64,000 nt of DNA from Modicisalibacter muralis (lineage in GTDB: Bacteria; Pseudomonadota; Gammaproteobacteria; Pseudomonadales; Halomonadaceae): NCBI RefSeq assembly GCF_900102945.1, contig NZ_FNGI01000001.1, positions 744,001 through 808,000 on the forward strand, written 5' to 3'. The notes below the pieces were generated by a model that was given only the letters and a program-made list of their open reading frames with translations, had not been told where the DNA came from and did not search any database. A program made the position numbers and the translations under genes. Of this stretch, positions 49,488 through 57,246 are shown piece after piece. The stretch's first letter is position 1. Every line of letters begins with the position of its first letter.

Positions 49488-49880
49488 CTAGGGAGAAAAC
49501 GTAATCAGACGATCGTGGGTGATTCCCGCATCGACCAACTGGCCGACACCGGTCAACTCGAAAGGTGCTTCCAGACTGTAGCCCTGCTTGCCATGGCGCT
49601 TGGCTTCGCGCTCATCGAGCAAACCACGCCGTAGTGCAGCCGCGACACACACCAGTAGCGCAGTGCCCTGCTGCTCGTTCAGGCGCCGCCAGGCATCGAC
49701 CAGGTGCGGTTCGTCCTGGGGCGGCGACGCCAGTCGCGAGGCATTGTAGACGCCGTCATGGTAGAAGAACACCGTCTCCAACCGATGCCCGCGGGCAATC
49801 AGTGCATCGGCGAAGCGTAGTGCCGAATGCGCGGCTTGGTGGCTGTAGGGCGCGCCCTGGACGAGCAGTGCATAGCGCAT
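49488..49880 (-). CDS. tusD: Sulfurtransferase TusD (DsrE family)
   Basis: Product of 130 residues. YALLVQGAPYSHQAAHSALRFADALI and FFYHDGVYNA are DsrE features; the persulfide cysteine is C78 in LLVCVAAALRRG, the same number as in E. coli TusD. First gene of tusDCBE-acpH, separated from yccA by a terminator. Confidence 0.94.
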   Translation of the reverse strand: MRYALLVQGAPYSHQAAHSALRFADALIARGHRLETVFFYHDGVYNASRLASPPQDEPHLVDAWRRLNEQQGTALLVCVAAALRRGLLDEREAKRHGKQGYSLEAPFELTGVGQLVDAGITHDRLITFSP

Positions 49881-49922
49881 GATACGACTTCACCCTTTGA
49901 TAATCCGGTATCGAAAAACAAG

Positions 49923-49950
49923 CCGGCCCCACCTTGGCAGGCGGGGCCGG
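49923..49950 (-). terminator. Terminator after yccA
   Basis: CCGGCCCC (49923-49930) pairs perfectly with GGGGCCGG (49943-49950); on the minus strand a TTGTTTTT tract follows. It separates yccA from tusDCBE. Confidence 0.78.
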
Positions 49951-49972
49951 ATAGCAGTATCAATTCGACGAA

Positions 49973-50644
49973 TCAGTCGTCGCTCATGACACCCAGCAGC
50001 ATCAGCAGGCTGACGAACAGGTTATAGATCGAAACGTAGAGCGTGATGGCCGCCAGGATGTAATTGGTCTCTCCTGCCCGGTGCACGATCTCGCTGGTCT
50101 GATAGAGGATCACCGCCGAGGAGAACAGCACGAAGCCAGCGGATACCGCCAGTGCCAGCGCGGCGATATCGAAGATCAATGCCACGACCATCGCCAGGAT
50201 CAATACAATGGCACCGGCGATCAGGAAGTTGCCGAGGAAGCTGAAATCCTTCTTGGTGACCAGCGCCACGGCCGACAGGCCGACGAATGTCGCCCCGGTC
50301 ATGGCCAGCGCGGTCATGACCAGTTGCGCACCATTAGGTACGGTCAGATAGAGGCTGAGTATCGGCCCCAGCGTGAAGCCCATGAAGCCGGTGAAGGCGA
50401 AGGTCGCCAGCAAGCCCATGGCGGAGTTGGCGGTCTTGTGCACCAGGAACATCAGACCGTAGGCGCCGATGAAGAACACGAAGATGTTCAACTGCTGGAC
50501 GCCCATAGCCATTGCCGCCCCGGCAGTCACTGCCGAGAACAGTAATGTCATTGCCAACAGCATGTAGGTATTGCGTAGCACCTTATTGGCGCTAACCACC
50601 TGCGTCTGCTGGCGATCGGTTACGTGCGAGGATTGATAGGCCAT
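49973..50644 (-). CDS. yccA: Bax inhibitor-1/YccA family membrane protein
   Basis: Product of 223 residues with seven transmembrane helices; the sixth to seventh region FDIAALALAVSAGFVLFSSAVILYQTSEIVHRAG is the BI-1 hallmark. In E. coli YccA inhibits the FtsH protease. The order yccA, tus genes and tRNA-Ser recurs across gammaproteobacteria. Confidence 0.93.
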   Translation of the reverse strand: MAYQSSHVTDRQQTQVVSANKVLRNTYMLLAMTLLFSAVTAGAAMAMGVQQLNIFVFFIGAYGLMFLVHKTANSAMGLLATFAFTGFMGFTLGPILSLYLTVPNGAQLVMTALAMTGATFVGLSAVALVTKKDFSFLGNFLIAGAIVLILAMVVALIFDIAALALAVSAGFVLFSSAVILYQTSEIVHRAGETNYILAAITLYVSIYNLFVSLLMLLGVMSDD

Positions 50645-50803
50645 GAACCGAGGCTCCCTGTGAGTTATTTATCTCGATAATAGACCAAGGATGCAGGGTT
50701 GGCGTTCCCCGCGCAAGCAACATCCTTTAGTGGATCCGGAAATTTTTGCCGTGACGGGCACCATTACACGCCCGATCACGGGTCATGCTAGCGCAATGGC
50801 GGG

Positions 50804-51094
50804 TCAATACTGCTTGAAACAGTGGCGTCGCTGCTCGAAATGCTCATGCTGGGCGAGAGTTTCGACCGCATCGCGCAGGCATTGTGAGTCGTTGGGGTCG
50901 TCCACCTCGACCAATAGGATATTGGCGACGCCGCCCTCCTCGGAGCTTCCCATGGGGATATGTTGAAGGTCGCTCATCAACTCGACATAGCGGTGGGAGT
51001 CGTCTCCCCGGCCGACCGCGCCGATAATGTGCACGTTGGCGAGCTGTACACTAGCCGCCTGCTCTATCGGTACACGCGTCATATTCTCTGACAT
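50804..51094 (-). CDS. Hypothetical protein
   Basis: Product of 96 residues, not recognised. GAGGA stands seven bases before the ATG. The sequence is soluble and acidic (SDLQHIPMGSSEEGG, VEVDDPNDSQCLRDAVETL) with a two-cysteine C-terminal half; composition is that of a real gene for this DNA. It lies between yccA and tRNA-Ser on the minus strand. Confidence 0.6.
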   Translation of the reverse strand: MSENMTRVPIEQAASVQLANVHIIGAVGRGDDSHRYVELMSDLQHIPMGSSEEGGVANILLVEVDDPNDSQCLRDAVETLAQHEHFEQRRHCFKQY

Positions 51095-51180
51095 TCGCTG
51101 ATCCTCATGGAAAATACGCTACTGGTACAGCCCTGAAATCATTGGTACACGGCTCTTTAACTCGCTGATTGCCAAGGGTC

Positions 51181-51208
51181 TTGACGATCCGGCAAAAGTT
51201 GGTAGTAT
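51181..51208 (+). promoter_or_regulatory. tRNA-Ser promoter
   Basis: TTGACG (51181-51186) and TAGTAT (51203-51208) are 16 bases apart; a GC-rich discriminator (TACGCCG) follows, as expected for a growth-rate-controlled tRNA gene. Confidence 0.7.
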
Positions 51209-51223
51209 GCTACGCCGTGAGCC

Positions 51224-51313
51224 GGAGGGATGGCAGAGCGGTTGAATGCACCGGTCTTGAAAACCGGCAAGGGTTAACGCCCTTCCAGGGTTCGAATCCC
51301 TGTCCCTCCGCCA
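51224..51313 (+). tRNA. serT: tRNA-Ser(UGA)
   Basis: A 90-base class II tRNA with encoded CCA. Acceptor arms GGAGGGA (51224-51230) and TCCCTCC (51303-51309) pair fully; the anticodon loop CTTGAAA in CCGGT-CTTGAAA-ACCGG gives UGA; a long variable arm (AAGGGTTAACGCCCTT) and GGTTCGAATCC T-arm follow. It reads UCA and related serine codons. Neighbour order with yccA agrees with serT of E. coli. Confidence 0.97.
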
Positions 51314-51884
51314 CTTGCTACGATTCCCCTCGCAAGCATCGCCCCGCATCGAATTTCCTTTTCTAGCCTGGTTTCACATGCTGTCGCTGGCCTCCACCTG
51401 CAAGTCAAGGCTAGTGCAAGGTCGTGGATCCTTCGAGCCAAGATAGGCGACAAGCGCCGCCACATCAGTTAGACAGCCACCCTGACGCGACGTGACCCGC
51501 TACACCGGCAAAAGAAACCTGCCGAGCCAATATCCCCGAATGTTCCAATTCACGGAATGGCGGACATACATCCGCCATTCATCCTTACTTAGGCTGAAGG
51601 TTTTGCGAGCTATCCTATAAAACGCAAGTAACAAAAGTTTAATTAGCATTCAGTGAAGTATTTTTTGCATTAAATAATAACATTAAGATACCAATCTTCA
51701 CCTTTTGTCGCTCAAAAACAGATATCTTCACGATCGTCGCACTTGAGTGAGGAAAACCCAGTGGAAATGACCACATACTTTAATTAGCAAGCTCGCTTGG
51801 GTTGAAACAACTACCTAACGAGGTCTGGAATTGCTTCGCGTAAGCTATCTATAATGACCACGTTCAGAACGCAGAGAAAAAATA
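51314..51884. other. AT-richer gene-free stretch after tRNA-Ser
   Basis: About 570 bases with no supported gene, clearly less GC-rich than its surroundings, especially 51590-51760. It holds one perfect hairpin, GAATGGCGGA/TCCGCCATTC at 51555-51580 with a six-base loop and no T-run. I looked for a partial copy of the tRNA 3' end and for an integrase and saw neither. Confidence 0.5.
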
Positions 51885-52475
51885 ATGGCAAATCCTAATA
51901 AATGGGATGTCGGGATATGGGTGGCCTGGGCCTTGGCCACTGGTTCGGCAATATGCTCGACGTACTTGATTATACGTTGCGGCATTATTAAAGAATTAAT
52001 TGTTACCGATAATGCCTCTATTGTCCGTACTAGCTACGATTATCCGGTGATTTTCGGTCTGATTGGCTTAACACTGGTTCTTTTGCTGCTTGCCGTGTTT
52101 TGCTCGATACTCAACGATGACTTGAAGAACACGATTGATTTCTATCGCCAAGGAGATATGCAAATCGATCAAGGCCCCTACCCGGACGCCTCCCGCCATC
52201 AACTTGCCAGTGACGAATTCGCAGATGACAGCAAGGCGCTGAAAGTACTGCGCATGTCGAGTGGCAGCCCACTCCTGGGCACGCTTACCGAGAAAGCCGC
52301 TATCTACCATATCAACGACGTTCCCGTTTCGACGGCCGCCGAAGCCAATGCCGCACTCGTAGAAGGGAACAATACCGTGCAGTGGAAAGATGCCAGAGGC
52401 ACCATCAAGACCTCGGAGATCGTGGTGCATGACCGGGATCTCAAGGCCGAGTTCGAACAACTGCACCGAACTTGA
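51885..52475 (+). CDS. Small membrane protein with PDZ-like C-terminal domain, function unknown
   Basis: Product of 196 residues. Two membrane helices (about 8-32 and 53-75) and a soluble part whose segment 122-175 (LRMSSGSPLLGTLTEKAAIYHINDVPVSTAAEANAAL broken into its strands) resembles a degenerate PDZ fold. The start ATG 51885 has only a weak AGAGAAAA site. Codon use and base composition are more AT-rich than neighbours in the first third. I do not recognise a named family. Confidence 0.65.
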   Translation: MANPNKWDVGIWVAWALATGSAICSTYLIIRCGIIKELIVTDNASIVRTSYDYPVIFGLIGLTLVLLLLAVFCSILNDDLKNTIDFYRQGDMQIDQGPYPDASRHQLASDEFADDSKALKVLRMSSGSPLLGTLTEKAAIYHINDVPVSTAAEANAALVEGNNTVQWKDARGTIKTSEIVVHDRDLKAEFEQLHRT

Positions 52476-52527
52476 GAACTCCGCCTACAGCAACGCTTAT
52501 AGCCATGCCGCGTGTATCAATCACCGA

Positions 52528-54237
52528 CTATTGATAGAGCCGTAAGCCCACTTTGGTCACTCGGTTGGCATCCATTGCACTGACCACCCAATGAATGCCG
52601 TGCCAGCCGACATCGTCGCCCACGACCGGATGCCCACCGACACGCAGCGATACGAACTCACCCAGCGACATATCCTGTTCGCCGGGGCTGAGCGTAAGGC
52701 CATAGGCGCTGGCGACTTCGCTCATCAGCGCATCGCCATCGAGCGTGAACGTACCGAAGAACGCGCGCTCACGCTTGAGACGGGCGTTGCCATTGAATAA
52801 CCGATTGAGCGCTGGTAAGTCGTCGGTGCGGCCGATCACACACAACTCGTCGCCGAGCCGCAACTGCGTGCTGCCCTTGGGATGCAACATCGCGTGTTGG
52901 CGAAACAGCGCCGAGATCAATGCCCCGGAGGGGAAGCGTAGCAGGCGGATAGGCACGTCTTCCAAGGCTTCGTTCTCGACCTTGTAGACGAATACTTCAT
53001 AGTCGTTTTCAGGCAGGATACCCAGCACGCCACGGTGATTCGGCGTGACGCCGATAGGGACTTCAACCCGCGTCCAGCGGGACACCGGAGCCAGCGAAGC
53101 CCCCTGCACCAGTAACGACAGCAGAACCACGAAAAAGGCCACGTTGAAATACAGTGCGGAGTTCTCGACACCGCCAATCACCGGAAAGATCGCCAGCACG
53201 ATGGGGACCGCGCCACGCAACCCCACCCAGGAAATGAAGGTGATCTCGCGCCAACGAAAGCTGAAGAAGGGCTTGATCGCCAATACCACCGCCAGCGGCC
53301 TCGCAACGAAGATCAGTACCAACGCCACCAGCGCGCCGGGCAAGGCGTACTCGAGCATTTCGCTGGGCGAGACGAGCATGCCCAACACCAGGAACAAGCC
53401 GATCTGGCTCAGCCATGCCAGTCCATCGTGGACCGGTAGAATGAACTGAAGATGGCGTCCCGGCCGATTGCCGATCATCAGCCCCGCCAGATAAATGGCC
53501 AGGAAACCACTGCCACCCAAGGCGCTGGTCAAGCCGAAAATACAAAAGCCCAACGCCAACGCCAGTAGCGAATACAATCCTGGCGCCAGGTCCATCGCGC
53601 GCAACAATCGTGCGCTCAGCCAGCCAAAACCCAGGCCTATCAGCAGTCCCAGGCCAAACTGCTTGATGAACATCAGCAGCGTATCCAGTGGCCCACCAAT
53701 ATCGCCCGTTAGCACTTCTATCAGGGTAATGGTCAGGAAGATCGCCATCGGGTCGTTGGTGCCCGATTCGATCTCCAGCGTGGCGCTGACGCGTTCGTTG
53801 ATGTTGACCCCGCTCCCGCTGAGCATCGAGAACACCGCTGCCGCGTCGGTGGAGCCGACGATGGCGCCGACCAGCAATCCCTGGATCAGGTTAAGATCGA
53901 AAACCCACATGGCGAAGACGCCGACCACCCCGCTGGTGACAAACACACCCAGCGTGGCCAGCGACAAGGCCGGCTTGAAACCCACGCGAAAGGTCTTGAG
54001 GCGTGTTCGCAGGCCACCGTCGAGCAATATCATCGCCAGGGCCAGGTGGCCGATAATGAAAGCCAACGAGTAGTCGTCGAACTCGATGCCAAGCAACCCG
54101 TCTTCGCCAGCGAGCATTCCCAGCCCAAGGAAAATCACCAGCAGCGGCAGCCCGAACAGCGATGACAAGCGGCTGGCGAGAATGCTCAGGGCGATCAGCG
54201 AGCCGCTGAAAATAAACAGGGTGTTGATGCTATCCAT
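52528..54237 (-). CDS. nhaP2: Potassium/proton (CPA1) antiporter, NhaP2/CvrA type
   Basis: Product of 569 residues from ATG 54237. Twelve or thirteen transmembrane helices: GLGMLAGEDGLLGIEFDDY, ALAMILLDGGLRT, GSTDAAAVFSML and ESGTNDPMAIFLT, the last two being the ion-binding region of CPA1 exchangers. After about residue 390 come a TrkA-C (RCK_C) domain and a CorC/HlyC-like cytosolic domain, the NhaP2 layout. It exchanges K+ (or Na+) for H+ and helps cell volume and pH control, which suits a halophile. Confidence 0.92.
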   Translation of the reverse strand: MDSINTLFIFSGSLIALSILASRLSSLFGLPLLVIFLGLGMLAGEDGLLGIEFDDYSLAFIIGHLALAMILLDGGLRTRLKTFRVGFKPALSLATLGVFVTSGVVGVFAMWVFDLNLIQGLLVGAIVGSTDAAAVFSMLSGSGVNINERVSATLEIESGTNDPMAIFLTITLIEVLTGDIGGPLDTLLMFIKQFGLGLLIGLGFGWLSARLLRAMDLAPGLYSLLALALGFCIFGLTSALGGSGFLAIYLAGLMIGNRPGRHLQFILPVHDGLAWLSQIGLFLVLGMLVSPSEMLEYALPGALVALVLIFVARPLAVVLAIKPFFSFRWREITFISWVGLRGAVPIVLAIFPVIGGVENSALYFNVAFFVVLLSLLVQGASLAPVSRWTRVEVPIGVTPNHRGVLGILPENDYEVFVYKVENEALEDVPIRLLRFPSGALISALFRQHAMLHPKGSTQLRLGDELCVIGRTDDLPALNRLFNGNARLKRERAFFGTFTLDGDALMSEVASAYGLTLSPGEQDMSLGEFVSLRVGGHPVVGDDVGWHGIHWVVSAMDANRVTKVGLRLYQ

Positions 54238-54446
54238 GGCGGGGCCTTTCGAGAAACGACGCGCCAATTATGCCATGCCATCCTAACCGCCGCGATGGGC
54301 GATAACCGCATGGCGAAGCGCTTCGAGCGGGTTGGTAGCGGGCCCGTGTCGTTGATTTTCCAGGCTGGTCACGACGTCATCGCCGAGGATAGACTGTGCG
54401 ACCGCAACCCTGGTAGCACCGGCCCTTCGCCGCCGAAGAGGACTCC

Positions 54447-55577
54447 ATGATCATACTGCCGCGCAACATTCTGGTGATGGCGCTGATGCTGGTGCTGGCT
54501 ATCAGTGGGCCGGTCCAGGGCCAGGACACCACGCCGACGGTCAGCGAGGCCGCAGTCAGCGCAGCCAGAGCCGCCGTGAATGGCGAACGGCCGCTCAATC
54601 GCGTAGGCAAAGGCAAGGCTGGCCCAATCATCTCTCCCCCACCCCGGACCATCGTGCGAGAAGCCGAGCCGATCACTCCGCCGCCCGAGCATCGCCTGAA
54701 CGTGATGCTCGACTGGTATCTCAACCTTTACCATGCGCCGCTGATCGTCGCTCAGGAACGTGGGCTGTTCGACCGCGAGGGGCTCGAAGTCACCCTGACC
54801 ATGCCAGCCGACCCCAGCGTTCCACCCAAGCTGGTCGCCGCACGGCGCACCGAACTGGCGATAACGTCACAGCCCCGGTTGCACTTGCTGGTCGAACAGG
54901 GCTTGCCGTTGATTCGTGTCGGCACGCTGGTCCCGCTGCCACTCAATGCCCTGCTGGTACGCGAAGACAGCGGCATCGGTTCATTATCCGAGCTCAAGGG
55001 CAAGACGATCGGCTACGCTCTCGAAGACCAGGCTCGGCTGCTGCTCGATGGCATGTTGGCCAGCCAGTCCGTGTCGCCGAAAGACATGAAGCTCAAGCGA
55101 GTCGACTTCGCGCTTGCACGCTCATTGATTCAGAATGAAGTCGATGCGGTGATTGGCGCGCAGCGTCATATGGAACGACGCCAGATGGCCCAGGAGGGGG
55201 TGACGGCGATTGAATTTGCCGTCGAGGAGCATGGCGTACCGCTTTACGATGAAATGATTCTGATCGCCAACCGCGATGTCCTCAAGCAACACCACCGGGA
55301 CATCGCGAATTTTCTCGATGCCCTGCAAAGTGCCACCGTCTGGCTGATCAACCATCCCGAGCAGGCCTGGGAACTGGTGCGCCGCGCCAGGCCGGCACTG
55401 GATACCGAGATCAACGCCCGGGCATGGCCGGAAACGCTGCGCTACCTCGCGCTGCGTCCCGGCGTATTGCAAGAACAGCGCTACGTGCGTTTCGAAGCCT
55501 ATCTGCAAAAGCGCGGCCTGATCGAGGCACTCACGCCAGTCAAGCGGCTCGCGGTCGAGTTGGGTTCTTCCCCCTAG
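54447..55577 (+). CDS. NMT1/THI5-like periplasmic substrate-binding protein (orphan)
   Basis: Product of 376 residues. A signal peptide (about 1-25, ending VQG-QD) is followed by an Ala/Pro-rich region to about 80 and then an NMT1/ThiY-type domain (LNVMLDWYLNLYHAPLIVAQERGLF, FLDALQSATVWLINHPEQAW). Family members bind thiamine precursors or related heterocycles for ABC transporters. The YLNLYH sequence stands where the usual W-x-PNPxH motif would be. No permease or ATPase gene is beside it, so its transporter partner and ligand are unknown. Confidence 0.82.
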   Translation: MIILPRNILVMALMLVLAISGPVQGQDTTPTVSEAAVSAARAAVNGERPLNRVGKGKAGPIISPPPRTIVREAEPITPPPEHRLNVMLDWYLNLYHAPLIVAQERGLFDREGLEVTLTMPADPSVPPKLVAARRTELAITSQPRLHLLVEQGLPLIRVGTLVPLPLNALLVREDSGIGSLSELKGKTIGYALEDQARLLLDGMLASQSVSPKDMKLKRVDFALARSLIQNEVDAVIGAQRHMERRQMAQEGVTAIEFAVEEHGVPLYDEMILIANRDVLKQHHRDIANFLDALQSATVWLINHPEQAWELVRRARPALDTEINARAWPETLRYLALRPGVLQEQRYVRFEAYLQKRGLIEALTPVKRLAVELGSSP

Positions 55578-55581
55578 TCAT

Positions 55582-56370
55582 CTAGGAGCGCCGGTCGAGA
55601 AATTCGTTGACGGCTTGCCGGAAAGCTTCCGGGGCTTCGGCGTGTAGCCAGTGACCGGCATCCAGAGTAACGATCTCGGCCTTGGGTAGCACCTCGCGGA
55701 GTCGGGGCAGCACGGCATCGGACACGTAATCGGATTGCCCACCGCGCAGCACCAGCGTCGGCCCCTGATAAGCGCTATCCCCGGCTGGCTCGGCGGCAAT
55801 CGCCGCATAGTCCGTCTCGATCTCGTCGAGCCCTACTCGCCAGTGCAACACCTTATCGGTGTCGCTACGCACCAGGTTGGTCGCCAGAAATTGCCGTACG
55901 GCCAACGTCTCGATCCGCTCTGCCAACAGCGCATCCGCCGCCTTGCGGGAAGTCGGTTGGCCTTCCTCGACGCGGCGCATGGCAGCAATGATCGTGTCGT
56001 GGTCGTGCGCGTAGGCCACCGGGGCAATATCGGCGACGATCAGCGATGTCAGTCGCTCGGGAAAACATCGTGCCAGGCTGATAGCGACCTTGCCACCCAT
56101 CGAATGGCCCAATAGATCGCAGCGTTCGATACCCAGCCGGTCAAGCAGCGTCACCACATCGTTGGCCAGATCCGCGTAATTCATGCTCGGTGCGTGGGGC
56201 GACTCGCCATGATTGCGCAGATCCACCGTGATCACCCGGTGTTGGCCCTGCCATTTCCTGACATGCGATCGCCAGTTGTCGGCACTGCCGAACAGCCCAT
56301 GCAGTACCACCAGCGGATGCCCATCCGCTGGGCCATTATCCTGAAAATGCAACTCGACAGTTTGGCTCAT
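55582..56370 (-). CDS. ybfF: Alpha/beta hydrolase, YbfF-like esterase
   Basis: Product of 262 residues. LVVLHGLFGSADNW (oxyanion loop), nucleophile S90 in LLGHSMGGK and catalytic H240 in DAGHWLHAEAPEAF. Matches the YbfF acyl-CoA/short-ester hydrolases. Convergent with the NMT1-type gene, four bases apart. Confidence 0.9.
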   Translation of the reverse strand: MSQTVELHFQDNGPADGHPLVVLHGLFGSADNWRSHVRKWQGQHRVITVDLRNHGESPHAPSMNYADLANDVVTLLDRLGIERCDLLGHSMGGKVAISLARCFPERLTSLIVADIAPVAYAHDHDTIIAAMRRVEEGQPTSRKAADALLAERIETLAVRQFLATNLVRSDTDKVLHWRVGLDEIETDYAAIAAEPAGDSAYQGPTLVLRGGQSDYVSDAVLPRLREVLPKAEIVTLDAGHWLHAEAPEAFRQAVNEFLDRRS

Positions 56371-56413
56371 GCAACGTCCTTTGCTCGTGTGGCGTCTTCC
56401 AATAGGTGATCAT

Positions 56414-57079
56414 CTAGATGCGTTCTTCACTCGGCCTGGCGCCCCAGATCAACAACCGGCGCGATAGCCAGCCCAGCAGGATGCCGTACAACGGCAAAAA
56501 GAGTAGCAGGGAAATCGTCAGCTTGACGGCGTAGTCGACCCAGGCGATCTCGACCCAATGGCTGGCCATGAAGGCATCCGGTCCCTGGTGAAAGGCGATG
56601 GCAAAGAACGCGAACGTATCGGCCAGATTGCCGAACACCGTCGATACCGCCGGTGCCACCCACCAGCGCGCGCTGCGTCGCAGCCGGTCGAAAACCTGGA
56701 TGTCCAGCAGTTGGCCAATCACGTAAGCCATGAAACTGGCCAGGGCGATACGCGCGACGAACAGGTTGAAGCTACCCAGCGCCTCGAAGCTCCTGAAATC
56801 GCCCTTCTCGAACAGCACCGATAGCACGTAGGAAATGACCAGCGCCGGTAGCATGACCCGGGCGATGATCCTACGCGCTGGCCCCTTGCCGAATAACCGC
56901 ACGGTGAGATCGGTGGCGAGGAAGATGAACGGGAAACTGAACGCGCCCCAGGTGGTATGTAAACCGAAGACCGTGAAAGGCAACTGCACCAGATAATTAC
57001 TGGCGGCGATAATAAGAATATGGAAGGCAACCAGCGCGATAAGGCAGCGGCGGTATTGGCTATCGGTGAGTGCGAGCAT
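56414..57079 (-). CDS. yhhQ: Queuosine precursor transporter (YhhQ/COG1738)
   Basis: Product of 221 residues from ATG 57079 with AAGGAT upstream. Six membrane helices; FPFIFLATDLTVRLFGKGPARRII, ASFMAYVIGQLLDIQVFDRLRR and FGNLADTFAFFAIAFH are YhhQ blocks. It takes up preQ0 and preQ1, precursors of the queuosine tRNA base. A possible preQ1 aptamer overlaps its ribosome binding site. Confidence 0.92.
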   Translation of the reverse strand: MLALTDSQYRRCLIALVAFHILIIAASNYLVQLPFTVFGLHTTWGAFSFPFIFLATDLTVRLFGKGPARRIIARVMLPALVISYVLSVLFEKGDFRSFEALGSFNLFVARIALASFMAYVIGQLLDIQVFDRLRRSARWWVAPAVSTVFGNLADTFAFFAIAFHQGPDAFMASHWVEIAWVDYAVKLTISLLLFLPLYGILLGWLSRRLLIWGARPSEERI

Positions 57080-57083
57080 CGGG

Positions 57084-57121
57084 CATCCTTTTTGTACAGC
57101 CGAGGGGTGAGGGAACCCTCG
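57084..57121 (-). ncRNA. Possible preQ1-I riboswitch
   Basis: On the minus strand CGAGG (57121-57117) pairs with CCTCG (57105-57101) around the 11-base loop GTTCCCTCACC, followed by an A-rich tail with ACAAAAAGGA that runs into the ribosome binding site. The pattern short stem / loop with GUUC...CACC / A-rich tail ending in a purine block that can pair with the loop (GGA with UCC) is that of preQ1-I aptamers, and YhhQ genes are known hosts. It is shorter in the tail than the textbook consensus. Confidence 0.42.
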
Positions 57122-57246
57122 TCCACCAGGGATATGAGCCATGCGCGAAGAGCAGGGCAGTGCGAATCGGGCGATAGTATACAGAAACCGTCCCCGATTG
57201 TCGGCTGGTGGCCATTCTTTCAATCAGGCATATCATGCCATTTGAG

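Noticed and set aside
51119-51349. 76-codon minus-strand frame with RDSNPG
   Set aside because: This is the well-known false protein made by translating the antisense of a tRNA-Ser gene.
51224-52475. Genomic island at tRNA-Ser
   Set aside because: No integrase, no repeated tRNA end and only one unusual gene; kept only as a low-level observation.
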